DNA from: Plectrocnemia conspersa
Taxonomy: Eukaryota > Arthropoda > Insecta > Trichoptera > Polycentropodidae
Direction of reading: 5' to 3'
DNA length: 64,000 nt
Assembly: GCA_009617715.1 (NCBI GenBank)
Contig: VTFK01000270.1
Coordinates: 124,001-188,000, forward strand
The notes under the pieces are model-generated. The model had not been told where the DNA came from, ran no database searches, and worked only from the letters and a program-made list of their open reading frames with translations. Positions 14,565-27,599 of this stretch are shown in pieces. Within the stretch, counting starts at the first letter, position 1; the number at the start of each line of letters is the position of its first letter. The position numbers and the translations under genes are program-made.

Positions 14565-14784
14565 TATAACATTCTCTCACGTCTTGGTCAAATTCTTTAA
14601 TTCCATAAGCATAAAATGTTGAAGGCTTTACTGCAAAATATTCCGATAGTCCTCTTTTCACATCGTCTGCATTTTTTTTCATTTAGGAAGTATTACATTG
14701 ATCGAAATAAATGGTAGTCAGAAGGGTCAAGGTTTGGAAAATATGGTGTATGAGATTAAGCCCTTTCGTCAAGTTTAGTGATGC
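14565..14784 (-). pseudogene. Mariner transposase relic (C-terminal part)
   Basis: Read on the minus strand, frame-broken segments match the C-terminus of mariner-family transposases. A TKLDE-like stretch is followed by TPYFPNLDPSDYHLF, the motif carrying the last catalytic Asp (codon at 14717-14719). Next come LNEKK, SEYFAVKP and FYAYGIKEF, which occupy the usual order up to the family's C-terminal end. At least one stop and several frame changes interrupt it, and the N-terminal two thirds of a mariner were not found. It is a dead fragment inside the 29-kb intron. Confidence 0.75.
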
Positions 14785-16014
14785 TATCGAAATTACAGAA
14801 AGTTTAAGTATATTTATTGTTGTTTTAAGATATTGAAGGTTTTAATTTCTGTCAATACAAAAATATTGATACTCGCTTATACAAATGTTTTTTGTTGTAT
14901 AAGCATTAGGCAAATTAAATATTTTTTGTTACCTACTAACATGACTTAAAACATCAAAAATTGTCGATAATGTTTTATACATATGTACATATATCATAAA
15001 TATTTTTTTAATTTTTGTTAAATCAAACTATTTAAATTATATTGTATTAATATTTTTTAAATTAAAAATAAATACAGAAATCTAATCTTTCCATTTTACT
15101 ATTGTAAAGAGCCAATGATTTTTGATTTCTTATAAAACATAAGATGTTTTTCTCATAAGTCTCATCCAATATATCATTAGCTAATTTACCGTTTCCTTTC
15201 AATGTTTATTTCTCTCATTAAAAACGCCTCTTTAAAATAAAAATAAAATGTTTAACAAGCACTTATGATCGGTAGACATCATTAAAATTATAATTTATTT
15301 AAATGAGCTGATTTTTATTATTTATTAGTATTGACAAAATATTTTTTTATATTAGGAAACCTTTAATAAAAACATTAGTGCAGTATAAGCTTACAGCTAA
15401 ACTATATTTATTGATTTATAAGGAAATTAAAATAATTTTAGTGTAAATTACTAATATATATAAATATAATATATCAATTTAATTTAATTATTTTTAATGT
15501 AAATAAATTTAAAAATTAACAAATTTCAGTTTTTACAAATTCTTATTCTATTTCGAATTTATGTAGATAATTCAATATTTTAAAATTTATGAATCATGGA
15601 CTTAAAGTCCTTAAACACATTTTAGTAATGGTGAACCTAAATCAGTAATGGTCCTATTTCAACAATTTTTTTTAATTTATTATTTCTAAAATATACAAAA
15701 AAATTTTAGACATGTTTTCATGTCTATCGTACTCTATATATGTGATATTTTATAACGATAGATGTTACAGTAAAATTTTCATAACCAAACAATATATTTT
15801 AATATCAAATTACAAGGAACATAGTGTCATTTTTCGATTAGGGATTTACTTAACAATATTGAGTAAAACTAAAATGTTAAAATTGACGTTTTTTTATTAG
15901 ACAAAATTAAAATTATTTTGTAAAAATTATTTGTAGTCGATTATGTGGCATAATTTTTTTAAATATTATTTATTTACAATTTGTGACAATAAGTATTATT
16001 TAACGATATTGGCA

Positions 16015-16235
16015 TTTAAAGAAAATATCCCGATGGATGCCATCGTTACGATATTCATCCGTAAGATTAGAAAAATTGAAGAAAACATAATCTGTGATGA
16101 TCGATCGAAATTATAATTATAATAATCATTAATTTCTATCTCCCAGCCACAATATATTTATGTTGAAAAACACAAGAGTTTTATAGGATTCAAGCCCAGG
16201 GGTTTTAGTAAACTATACCACTATTATCGTGCTTG
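16015..16235 (-). repeat. SINE-A copy with tRNA-like head
   Basis: On the minus strand a tRNA-like head starts near 16230. An A-box-like TAATAGTGGTATAGT is followed by a B-box-like GGGCTTGAATCC (plus-strand 16186-16197). The body then runs to the shared words ATCATCACAGATTATG and GATGAATATCGT. The body matches the fragment at 10.76 kb, and the head plus proximal body match the copy at 54.75 kb. This supports a Pol III-type retroposon family. Confidence 0.6.
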
Positions 16236-17219
16236 TATATAAATAATATTTCTAATAAATTAAAAATTAGTAGTGAGTGCAACTTTTATTAGCAAGTCAC
16301 GAGTAGTTACTTGAATGTTAATAGTATTTATTATGTAATTTGTAAGTTCAAGTTCAGGTAATTTTATGTTATTAGACTAAAATTAAGTTTTATATAAACT
16401 GCATTTTTTGGAATTCAGCAACTCAAAATAAACTATTCAGTTTCTTAGCTTAACTTAAATTTGTTAGCTTTTTCTCATGTTACATAACTGGCCGGGATTC
16501 ATTACATCCTATGAAATTTCATTTCTGTATCAATAATATACATGTGACTATTACCAACTCTGAATACTCTAATAGTATTTCAGAGTATTTCAAAAAAACC
16601 TGGAGTTGCGTCAGCGCTTGAAAATTACAAAAAAATATGTAACGATAGTATACTATTTTTATAGCAAACAATAATATTGGTGTAGTTTTAAGTTCTTTTT
16701 AAATTTAATTATGCATTATGATAAAATTTTCTATTAAACATACAAAACCTTATAATATTCAACTTACTTTTTGAAAGACTACCTGAAATAAGTATAAAAT
16801 ATTATACGAAAAGAATTATTAGAATTGAATTGAATAAAAAAATACTTAATAGTGATGTAAAAATAAAGTACTTTATACTTTCTAAGTGTGTCACGAAGAG
16901 ATAAAAAACTTTGAGAAACTTGGCTTCAATGTCACATTTTTTTCCATTATTGTCGTGTTGTGCAAAACGACATTTGATCCTAACCTAACCTTGTTATTAC
17001 TTACAAACTACAATGAAAGCTCATCGCACGTATAATAATCTTTTATTCTGTATTTTGACAATAGAGACACTCTTATAAAAAGAGCAATCATCATCAGTGT
17101 CAAATGTAAATTTTGACACTGGAGCGAATTAATTTACACAATTATTCATGGTATAAAGTGTTGCTAAATATATTTTAATATTCTTACAATTAACGCCATA
17201 GTTCCGTTGGCAATCTTAG

Positions 17220-17570
17220 GCAAAATATTTTTTCTTTTAATTTTCTAGAACTTTTTCGCCCGATGGTGTCAAAACCGATTTGGCAACTGTTCAGTCACGT
17301 TTGTTAATTAATAAAGTGGTTTCAATTATTGAAATGAAGCTGTGTCGCACCTATGTCAGTGTCGTATCCGAGTTTATGTATATACATATTTTTTACCAAG
17401 TTTCCTAACTGACGAGAAAGCGACCGATGGGTCTCCGGCGGAAGCTAAGAATCATCGGTTATATAATCGGACCGATTAGGTTTGTACACGCGTGTTATTT
17501 CATTTGTGTTACGGATGACCAATTTATTCGGTTATTACGCCATAATATTCTGCCATGTGCGTTAGTAGAC
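17220..17570. other. GC-richer noncoding island
   Basis: About 350 bp of mixed composition contains GTTAATTAATAAAG homeodomain-like AT cores among GC-richer words. No coding potential was seen. It is a candidate regulatory element by composition only. Confidence 0.25.
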
Positions 17571-18534
17571 ACGTTAATCGTGTTTAATATGTTAACTTAA
17601 AAATAATCATAAGTATTGCTGTGATATCACTTATCTTGACGATATATCGCAGATGTCATATTTGCTTCGATAAAAAACTGGTTAAAGAAATTATATTTAA
17701 ATAGAATTAATTTTGTGATATGCTGCAATTTATACATTTAAAAGCAAAAATAAACTTATACTATAATAAACATATATTCTTAAAGGTATATGTACATATA
17801 TAGATAATGTAAATATTGTATTATATATCTACCATACTTTAAAAGGTATTTTTATTTATGAATAATTACGTATTTCACAATTTAAGTTCTTATATTAAAT
17901 ACTGATATAAAAAATCTATATAACTATACTTTTTTATTTCTCTTAAAAATATGGGTTAAAAAATTTTGCATACATTAAGCAATATTAAAATTTAATGTGT
18001 TCATAGATTTTCTGAACTTTCTCCATTAAAATTGGAACAACGATATTTTAATAAAAACTGTCACTAAACTAATTAATTTTACATTTTTTAGTTGCCAATT
18101 TTATTTCACTGACTTATCGTAGATGAAATTTCATTATATAATAGTTTAAAATATTTTTTCTAGATTGTTTATGTAATAGAAATTTTAAATATTTTATAAA
18201 AGCAAATAAATATCCCTTAATGATCAAAGGTTTATTTTTATTATGTAATATATTCGTGTAAAATATAAATTAGCAAACTTTTTTATTAATACTAGGAAAA
18301 TATTAAAATAAAATTAATTTGATTTTTTTTTTAATAAGACAAGAAAAAAAATATATATTTTCTTATATAAAATAACAATAAATATAGTTTTTAAGTCATA
18401 AAATTATTTTATATTAAATAGTTAAAAAAAATATTATGCACCAATGTTTAGTCTTTTTATTTATTAAAAAATGTTCATTCTTTCAAATAAATATTTTTTT
18501 GGGATTATTATTGTTATCTTATAATACTTCTAAT

Positions 18535-18615
18535 CAGTGGCTATGATGGGGGAGGGGGGGACCGTCCTTGGGAATTCGCGATGGGAACGTCTAGTGTGGT
18601 TCGCGATGGGATCGT

Positions 18616-18681
<66 letters not shown>

Positions 18682-18787
18682 TATATTTATATATATATAT
18701 ATTTATATGATATATCAAAAAATGTATGGGGGAGGGCAACAATTTTAAGGATCGCCTAGAGCGGCACATACCCTAGCTACGCCACTG
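18535..18787. mobile_element. hAT-like non-autonomous element (MITE) with internal (TA)n
   Basis: The termini are imperfect inverted repeats: CAGTGGCTATG at the left, CTACGCCACTG at the right. They are flanked by a degenerate 8-bp duplication, CTTCTAAT (18527-18534) and TTTCTTAT (18788-18795), 6 of 8 identical. Eight-base duplications and CAG...CTG ends are typical of hAT transposons. The 253-bp element has no coding capacity. It contains a G-run and two direct copies of TTCGCGATGGGAACG/TCG (18575-18589, 18600-18614). An expanded TA microsatellite fills its centre. Confidence 0.65.
18617..18712. repeat. (TA)n microsatellite
   Basis: A nearly pure TA dinucleotide run, interrupted by a few AAT/TTT steps, lies inside the hAT-like element. 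Confidence 0.9.
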
Positions 18788-18919
18788 TTTCTTATATAAT
18801 AAATTGGTTGGTAAACCAAAATGTTGTATATAAAGTGTCTAGTATGCTCACTATGTTTTATAATAAATCTTGGTATTCATTAAATATTTAATAAATTACT
18901 GATTTTGTTAATGTATATG

Positions 18920-19775
18920 TTACAGTGAATTTGTATTATAGGTGAAAATATATTTTTCACTGGAATTTTAATTAAATAAAATAAATAGATATTTCTACTA
19001 GTAAAATCTGTTCGGTTGTGACAGGTGTGAACGCCACTAGTTTTAACTGCTGTATGTCACATCAAAAAAATTAGTCGTAGGGCGACACATCACATGTTGA
19101 AACCAATAAGTTCCAAGCGTACGTAAGCTAATTCGCTTAGGCTAAGTTTGGGTTTAAAGAGTAAATGGACGTATCGCAACTGTCAAATTGAGTTTAAAAA
19201 ATATCTTAAAGCAGCGTATCAGTTTAATTATATTTTCACTACGGGTGAAAATGATTCGTATATGATTTTATTGAAATAAAAAAAAATATTTCTACTACAA
19301 AAATACTTACATTAGGTTCGTTTATGTTAGTTTTGGGTTTAAATAGAAAATCATTTATGTTAGTTTTGGGTTTGAATAGAAAATGAATGCTTCGCAACTG
19401 TCAAATTGAGTTTCATAGATATTTCAGAGCAGAATATAATTTTTTAATGCCGAATAAATTTTTTTTTAGCTACTGGTGAAAATGATTCGTATATGGTTTC
19501 ATTTAAACAGTTTATATTTATACTAGTGAAAATATAGTTTGCCGGAAAAATATATTTTAACAGTAACGTCTTAACAAAACATATTTTTATTATTCAAACG
19601 GAAATCTAACCTAAACGAATTAACCAAAAAAAAAATTGTAGGACCAACTTTAATTTTTGAATTTAAAATTAATTTGTTTAGGTTAGGTTTTTGGATTTGC
19701 ACAGCAAATAAACTGTTAAATTGAGTTTCATAGATATTTCAGAACAGCATATAATTTCAGTTAAATTGTATTTAA
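18920..19775. repeat. Complex repeat block of a dispersed family
   Basis: Internal repeats recur. ACTGTCAAATTGAGTTT appears near 19180 and 19400, with a variant near 19715. GAAAATGATTCGTATATG appears near 19250 and 19480. TTTATGTTAGTTTTGGGTTT occurs twice in tandem at 19320-19370. TTATATTTATACTAGTGAAAATATA near 19510 recurs near 46420, together with TTAGGTTAGGTTT. It is probably a degenerate transposable element; its class was not identified. Confidence 0.55.
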
Positions 19776-19974
19776 AATATGTAAATTAAGTTATCTTTAA
19801 TGTGTTTTTTAAGTTAAGGTTTAATTAAGTTTTTTTTAATATGTTTACTTTTGATATGTTTTTTCATATAACAATTATTCATCAATATTTAAAAAATACT
19901 GCTTACAATGAAACGTTTACGTTTACTTATTCAAGTTAAACTATTAATCTCAATTACCAACAGTTGAGCGAAAT

Positions 19975-20560
19975 GATAAATTGTCCTTAATTGTGCTTCA
20001 AACGTGACGTCGTCGCACAACGCTTTATAAGTTGAGCGAATCTCCGCCATTATACGCATTTCTTAGACTAAATCGTGAAGATGCTTGAAATTAAAATATA
20101 ATTGCGTCTTTTCTGCTATGCACAATTTCGTCATGGAACTCTTTACGTTGCATTCTGCAAATTTATACTCTAACTACTAAAGTAAATCATAGAAGGTAAT
20201 TACGTTTTAGCAACAACGTACGTCAATAATACCGTTATAATGGAAAACGTTGACTTTATTCAAATGAACCGTATTGCACAAGTTTTGCAAATGATATAAA
20301 TGAAGAAAGCGTATATGACATTTGAATACACTGAACGAAAGTGGAATGATCGCAGATGAGATGAACAAAATTACATAGTGTTACTCTAATAAGCCTCGTA
20401 AAAAATCGACGTAATTGATATAACATATTGTTTTGCACAATCGCATTCGGCATAAAACGAATAAAGTTATAATTATGTATTATGTAACTCAAAAACGCGT
20501 TTTAACCTCGTAAAGCGTCTACATATAATATGTTCTTCAGAAGCTGTGTTGACACCGTCG
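19975..20560. promoter_or_regulatory. GC-richer noncoding island
   Basis: About 580 bp of raised GC contains a CRE-like GTGACGTCGTCGC (near 20005) and GCCATTATA-type words. The 78-codon minus-strand open frame at 20256-20492 has no domain or splice support. It is a candidate intronic enhancer. Confidence 0.3.
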
Positions 20561-21109
20561 TTATATAACGGACTAGGAATGTCAATATTAAATTTTATGT
20601 TTTAGTCATACTATTTTGACAGTATCGGTCATTGAATTGGCATCTCTTTAAATTTAAAATATATTTTATTAAAATACAGCTGCGTAGTTGTGATTATTAA
20701 ATCACCAATGGTATTTTGTGTATCAATGGATTTTAAGATAAAATCTGATATCGTCCTGAGAATATATAACCTAATATTTTTAATAACTCCTTGTTATATA
20801 ATTAAATTTGCTCTATTATTGGAATAAATAAAATATTATATTTTCATTACATTTGCAATTCATGAACATGAAATAAAATAAGTTATGTTACATATAGATA
20901 ACAATATTTAAGAAAGCAAAAATGATCAATTTTATTTTTTCCAAAATATATGTATTTTGTCGATTTTGTTGATTTATATTACAATAAATTTGTATAACAC
21001 GATTTATAAAAAACAAAGGTGATCGATGATGAGGTCACTCATATTCGTTCTTTGTATGGATACAAAAAGTCAAGCTGCAGTGTTGTATCGATATATTAAG
21101 TTAGAGCTC

Positions 21110-21500
21110 TTTATTTGCTGTCTAATATTTTTTACTTTTAAACCTAAGCTTCTTTCTTATTTCAGTTACCTGAAATGACTTTGGGAGAGTATTTTAATGT
21201 ACTCGATTTTATTAACGAGGAGGGACACCACTAATCGGTGCTCAAAAACTTCGGTAATGTGAGGTTCTTATCCACTCACCCCCACCTTCGTAGCGACTGT
21301 CCTTAGTATCCTCTTTACCACATTTATTTAAATACAGCTACATTTCGACCTGCGCTTCTTCCCTTCTACCATTACTTAATGATGAGGGTTCAGGATCTTT
21401 GCCTTCTGCGTTGATTTTCTGCATCATTTGTTGTTATTACGCACAATGCAAATACTATCAAAGCTATCAATGTTTTTGGTGATGGCTACGAGGAGCTAAA
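21110..21500. other. Slightly GC-richer stretch, nature unknown
   Basis: This mixed-composition stretch includes CACTCACCCCCACCTTCG near 21276. I see no gene, repeat partner or clear motif cluster. Confidence 0.2.
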
Positions 21501-23959
21501 ACAATTTATGTGTTTTTTATGCTTGCGCCACATCCATGTTTTTGCTAAATATTTTGCATCAATTTGTAATAATATTGACTGTTTAGGTTTGTGTGTATAT
21601 GAGTGTATGTTTTAATATTAGCTAATGTGTATGTAGTATGTTAAAGAAATATGAAAGCCGTTTTATAATTACATATTTAATAAATATGTGCTTTATTAAT
21701 ATACAGCATAATTTAATAGAATCTAAACATAAAAATAAGTTGGTCTAAATTTTTTTTACTGTTTTATTAAAATACAAATTAATTTTAAGATGTTGATAAA
21801 TTTAAATAAAAAAAAATACAATAAAAGCAATTTAACGCGATTTTAATACAAGAAAATATGTAACACGTTATGGTGAATTAAATATTTTCTTATTACAAAC
21901 GAAAGTAAATGGTATATTTAACTGTATCTTGATTAAACCAATGTGACTTTTTGACGAGTGAAAGGTGTTAGATGAAATTTTTGATTAAAAATATGCATGT
22001 ATAATTTGTCACTTCCCGTGTACACTTTTGACAATTTCTTATATAACTTTTTGAAATATGTGTCCGGAATTAACAGCGGCAATAACAACATATTAATGAT
22101 ATACATATTTAGCAATTTACTGTTTAATATAAAACAATATGTTTAATTTATATCAAAAACTCGTTAAAACAGGTTTCCCATATAATGTTAAAGAACTGAA
22201 GATTCATTGTGGATTGTTCAGAAAAAACATAAAAAATAAATTACAGTTAATCAAATATGACCTCTACGTGTTAATAAAAAATAAAATACGAACAACTTGT
22301 GTAATATTTTGTATGTAGTTATGTTGTACATATATCAATCAATTAATTTGTTTTGACTAGACATTATTAACTTATCACTTAATGCCAATCATTTCACATA
22401 TTTTTTATCGATGATTATATATATGTTATTTTATATAAACTCTAGTGTCACAGAAGTACACCTAAATTTGCATATGCTCATATCTTAATCGTTTATTTTG
22501 TTAGGTTCAAAATGCAGTTTTAAAGTTGTTTCAAAAAAATCTGAATTTTTTTGACTAAGAATGGGTATTTACTGTATTTTTATAAATACCGATTTAAGAG
22601 TGGCGTGTATTAAAGTGTCATCAAGAACACGAAAACCAAATCTAGGAAAATTTTTCTCACAATTGCTTTCCAAAGTTATTCCGAAATATTTAGTGGATGT
22701 TTTTCTATACAGAACATTCCTACTACATGAATATTGTAGTGGTAAACGCGATCGGGAAAATGTCATAATATGACATTTTCAGATACTAAAGAGCAAACGG
22801 TTGATGGAAGCCCATCTTCATAGAAAATCTAAATCACTGTAAAGAGAAAGAGTCCGCAACAAATTTATTGCAACTATACAATTTTAAATCATCGACTCAC
22901 AGGTGAAAAAAAACTGTTAAAAAAAAGAGAAGGTTCAGGTTGAAACCTAAAGGAACTTCCGAAGGGGTGAAATATTATTTTAACAATCGGCCGCCATAGA
23001 TTACGAATTAAATTTGTTCAAATAACTTATTTTTACTAATAAGCCTTCACAAACTTTTTCAAATCAGTACAACGTCTACTTGTATTCCATAATTAAAACG
23101 TTTTCTTACTGTTTTTTGCGTAAACCAGTAGGTTAGTGATGGTTAAATGGGAATGCAAAAACCACGTTAGTTCAACAAAACTTGCTAAAAGTGAATAAAG
23201 ACGTAACTATGGATAGCAATTTAAATAAAGGAGATTACGACATTACGAAAAGTCTTTAGTTCTTGATTTAAGATTTGTCACTTTTTTACGCATGAAAAGG
23301 AATTTATGTATTTCCAAGGAACATGAAATGATGTCATCTTAGAGATCAGATCAAATAAGAGGAGTAATGAAAGTGACTTCGCAAGCTTTAAAAATAAAAT
23401 CTGGAATCATGCTCAGAATATTATCTCGTCTTTAACAACTCAAAGCAACATTAAAGATCTGAGCACTTATTTTTGGTAATTGTCAGTCAATACTGAAGAC
23501 CAATTACAAAAAAAAAAATCGAAAGGCGATAAAAATCATCGAAAATAGAACGGAAATATTGCGCGAAATCCTCAGCAAAATTTTCTTAATTATCAATCTT
23601 ATTCTATTTTTGCCGTCAATAAATTAATTGTGGTAATACTAAAGTGCTTTTTTAAAAAAATAAAATCAATTTGTAGAAAAAATTATAAGAGTTCTGTGTA
23701 TAAATTGTACGTTTATGATAAAAAGCGCATAATTGTTGTATATAGTTGTATAGTTGAATCTACTTTATACTATTCAGATATTTTTCAAAACAGTTAAAAT
23801 TTGACCGCGAATATGATATTCACTGTTTAAGATGTATAGACTTATTTGACAAAAAAACGGACAGCTGTTATTGCCTTTCTATAAAATAACTCTTTAGTTT
23901 AAGATGAATAATCGGTTAATAACCTCTATAAAATATCCATAGAAAGAATTACAAGGCAA

Positions 23960-24380
23960 TGTCTTGGTTAGTGTCAAATATATTGTCAGTCAAATTATGC
24001 TTTTACTGTTTTGCCTTAGATGGAAACCTGCACGAGCCGTAGGTCGAGGCTGTATTGAGAATAAAAAACGTAAACATCACCTCGAATCGGATGAAAGTGA
24101 GAGTGGCGTGCTGAACCGGCTTTCCGCAAGGAATGCAATCACATGAGTAAAAGTTTACTCACAACCTGGGACATAATATTTTTTAACTGATATGATTTAA
24201 CGCGACAAAAAATGCTCTTAACCGGCAGCCATCTTTGCCCCTAAGGGTCATTTCTTGTCCGGTGAAAAGTGAAAGTGTGATGTCGTTAGGCGCACGAGAA
24301 AACTAGCAATTTATTATTGTTTTGACGGACCGTCGTTATGTTTCGTGGCGAAGAATTAAATCACATGCTAAGATGAGATG
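23960..24380. promoter_or_regulatory. GC-richer noncoding island
   Basis: About 400 bp of raised GC contains a short palindrome GAGTAAAAGTTTACTC (near 24147), a GCAGCCATCTTTG Pho/YY1-like word and AAGGGTCATTT, a nuclear-receptor half-site. The 60-codon open frame has no support as a gene. Confidence 0.28.
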
Positions 24381-24726
24381 AATAATTTATGTATTTAAAA
24401 TATCTCATGTATTTTTTTTACTTAAAATACCGGATATGAAGAAAGTAGGCAAAGTTTAAAATTATAATTAAGTTAAATGTGTGTCAAAGTTCGAATGTCA
24501 ATGAGCTGTAGTGTTATATAATAATATAAAAACTGTTATGCATAAGGATTCAATCTATTAACATAAACGATGGATTTTTTATGATAATTTCTATCAAATT
24601 TCGCAACTATATTAAAACGATACCGGAACAAGTTCGATGGTTAATTTTTGTTATAAAAATACTTTTAATTATTATATTATAATCAATTTTCCATAATCAT
24701 TTTTTATCACGATTATTATTAATTTT

Positions 24727-25780
24727 ATCATAAAAATGGTAAGCAAAGTTTTTTTTACTTACTCATGAAAATAAAATAAAGTTATGATAAGTGCACTGGT
24801 ATTCCCCTTTGTATTTCTTTAAAATTGATAAAAATCTAATAATATAATCTTTAATATAATATTAAATTATCTTAGATGAACTTTACGATATAGTATTATA
24901 ATATAGTAATATAAGAATCTGCACTGTAGCATAAATGCCAACTCAGAAACAAAGCATTCCATAATACGCATCAGTTACGTAAAACTTATGCAGAATTGCA
25001 AGATTATACATTAATGATACATATTCAAAAGAATTATAATAACTGATTATAAACAGTTTAATCCATTAATATATTTGTGTACATTACATATCTTATCAAG
25101 TAATTATTAATTGGCATTTTTATTTACAATAATAATAAAAAAATAAATTAATTACAAACATTATTAAACAATAATAATGTTAAATTATTATATGCACAAT
25201 TAGCAAAGATGCATTGTTTAAAACGCGTTTGACGTTAATTAATAATACTATATGTGTTTCTTTATAACATAAACATGTGTTTTTTTACTTACTCTTGAAA
25301 AAAAATTAAGTAATGATTAATAAACTGGTATTCCCCTTTTTTATTTATTTAGAAATGATGATAATCTTGCATTTAACATAAAATTATCTTAGATAAATTT
25401 TACGATTTAATATCTGCACTGTAACATAAATGCCAACTCAGAAACAAAGCATTCCATAATACGAATCAATTACTTAAAATTTATACATAATTACAAGATT
25501 ATGCATATTCAAAAGAATTATAATAACAGATTATAAACAGTTTAATCAATAAATATATTTTGTATACATTACTTATCTTATCGAGTAATCATTAATTGAC
25601 ATTTCAATTTACATTAGTAATAAAAAATTAAATTCATTACAGGCATTATATAAAATAAATGTTAATCATTAAACATTATTAATGTTAAATTATTATATAC
25701 ACAATTAGCAAAGATGCATTATTTAAAATGCTTTTGACGTAAATTAATCTTACTATATGTGTTTGTAGCATAAACATGCC
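24727..25780. repeat. Tandem duplication, two diverged units of about 530 and 500 bp
   Basis: The word TTTTTTACTTACTC begins at 24751 and again at 25281. From there the two units align over their length. Shared blocks in the same order are CTGGTATTCCCC, GTAACATAAATGCC, CAGAAACAAAGCATTCC, CAAAAGAATTATAATAAC, CACAATTAGCAAAGATGCA and ATACTATATGTGTTT. An ATAAACATG-type word precedes unit 1 (degenerate), precedes unit 2 and follows unit 2. No coding content is visible. Confidence 0.85.
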
Positions 25781-25999
25781 ACAAGTAAAGTAAACAAAGA
25801 TGCATAACATTATTTACAAACTAAAACAATAATTTAAGTTAGGCTTATAAAATTGTTTACTGTAATAGTTTTATTAATTAAAACACAAGTTTCAGTAAAA
25901 AAATTATCATAAACTAAAACTATTATTTAATTATTAAATAATATTTTGATAAATCTTATATAAGATACAATCAGTATATACATATTAAATACTTTCCCT

Positions 26000-26108
26000 C
26001 TCGATCACTCGCGTGTTAAGTAACGAGAGTGAATGAGAGATATGGGCATGCTGACCGCATGCTCTTATCTCTCACTCACTCTCGTCACTTAACACGCGAG
26101 CGATCGAG
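26000..26108. repeat. Long near-perfect hairpin (52-nt arms, 5-nt loop)
   Basis: The left arm 26000-26051 and right arm 26057-26108 are inverted copies differing at 5 of 52 positions, with only TGACC between them. The flanks TTTCC and GGAAAA extend the similarity a little. If the minus strand is transcribed, three of the five differences become G-U wobbles. If the plus strand is transcribed, only one does. The arms are much richer in GC than the flanks. It could be a hairpin-RNA locus or a MITE-like inverted repeat. Confidence 0.85.
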
Positions 26109-27124
26109 TGGAAAATTATCTCACCGCCCGCGCCTGATACATATGTATATGTATATAGAATATTTATCATATGGTGCATAATAACAATTGTCACATAATC
26201 CGGTCTTTATAGATAAACTTGTTTATCTCGAAGACTTTCACTCATTGAATTTATTTACATTGACTGGTGTACTTTTTATTAAAAAATTATACATCTCTAT
26301 AATTGCTGAGATTTAAAATTAGTATATGTTACCTAACCATAAAGGTTTTCGCTGATAAATAGTATTAATATATTTGCTATAAAAAAGACAATTACAAATT
26401 TAGACATTAAAGCATTTTTTTTTAAATTTAAATATTGTTATCAAGTTTAATTACTTAAAAATATTATACATATACCTACAAGTTATTAGTATTCGTAAAA
26501 AATGATAAAATATACCATATTATAAAATATGCATGCTGGCAAAAATACTACTATTTTTTGTACTTACAAAAGCTAGCTCAAAATAAATTTAATGTTGACT
26601 CTCAGGCTTATAAATGGTTAGTCGTTTTGCAGGCTCCAAATTGTCCATATATCCGGCCCACATGTGACATTGTATTTTATTATATTTGATAATTTGTTTT
26701 ATAACCGACGACACTAAGTACCATCCTCTTACACCTTACACTCGTATACCAGGACTGGTCTTACCAGTGTCTTACATAAACGTATTTTTGTTTTTCTAGA
26801 CGTACAGGTGCTTTTTAAGTGTCTATGTAAACCAAAGAAGCATCTGAATTTTTTATTTATGTAATTCCAACTTCCTTATAATTTTTTTCTATTCTTAAGT
26901 ACAAATTTGTTTAATTATAGGAAATGAAAATGTATCATACTAATATATTTTTAAGACAAGATATTTTAAATTAAAATAATATTAACATGAGTTATATATA
27001 CAAAAATATTTTTTTTATATTAGAGAATATCTGTGAAATAGTTTTAAGATTGTTTAATATTTTTTTTAAATAAAATAAAACAAGAAGTTAAAATAAATAA
27101 TGCATATTAAAAAGATAAATTAAT

Positions 27125-27450
27125 ATCTCACGGTTTACCACATGGGTCTAAATTGGAACCATTGTTATTTATATTATATATTAATGATATAGTTAATAAT
27201 GTAAAAAAGTGTAAGATACATCTGTTTGCAGTCTTACACATTAATGTATTGCATAGGTGATAAAATTAAAGAAGTTGTAGATAATTTAAATAGAAAATAA
27301 TTTGTAACCAGAATATTATAAATAAAGATGTACATATTTTTAATACTATAAATATAGAGAAAAATTAAGGATAGTAAGGTGTAAAAAATGAGTACGACTA
27401 GGGGAATTATGTTATAGATGTATTAATTTGTATAATAATATTCTTAGGAC
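27125..27450 (+). pseudogene. Non-LTR reverse transcriptase fragment, same family as the 34.6-36.8 kb element
   Basis: Plus-strand frames give a SKLEPLLFILYINDIVNN-like segment, then KKCKIHLFA, YCIGDKIKEVVDNLN and a distal piece resembling RGVM...LYNSLP. They match the minus-strand element at 34.6-36.8 kb in the same order. The catalytic FADD box is destroyed here: after FA the two Asp codons are replaced. The distal part is heavily deleted. It is a dead relic in the opposite orientation to the larger copy. Confidence 0.75.
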
Positions 27451-27599
27451 AATCCGCAAGAAAAAAACTGTGAATATATGTAAATCTTCAAGTGTATAAT
27501 GAATAGAACAAAATTAAAATTAAAAGAAAATCCATGTCATCAATTAGTCACGTTATTTTGTAACACGTCACATTCTCAATGATACACAAAAGTATATGT

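Noticed and set aside
19600..19700. TTAGG words as insect telomeric repeat
   Set aside because: TTAGGTTAGG occurs only once or twice and not as an array; it belongs to the dispersed repeat.
22561..23600. Possible decayed transposon around the 70-codon frame
   Set aside because: Slightly raised GC and short frames on both strands, but no transposase motif or terminal repeat could be recognised.
26000..26108. Calling the hairpin a microRNA gene
   Set aside because: The stem is longer and more perfect than typical pre-miRNAs, and no known mature sequence is recognised; it is left as a hairpin.
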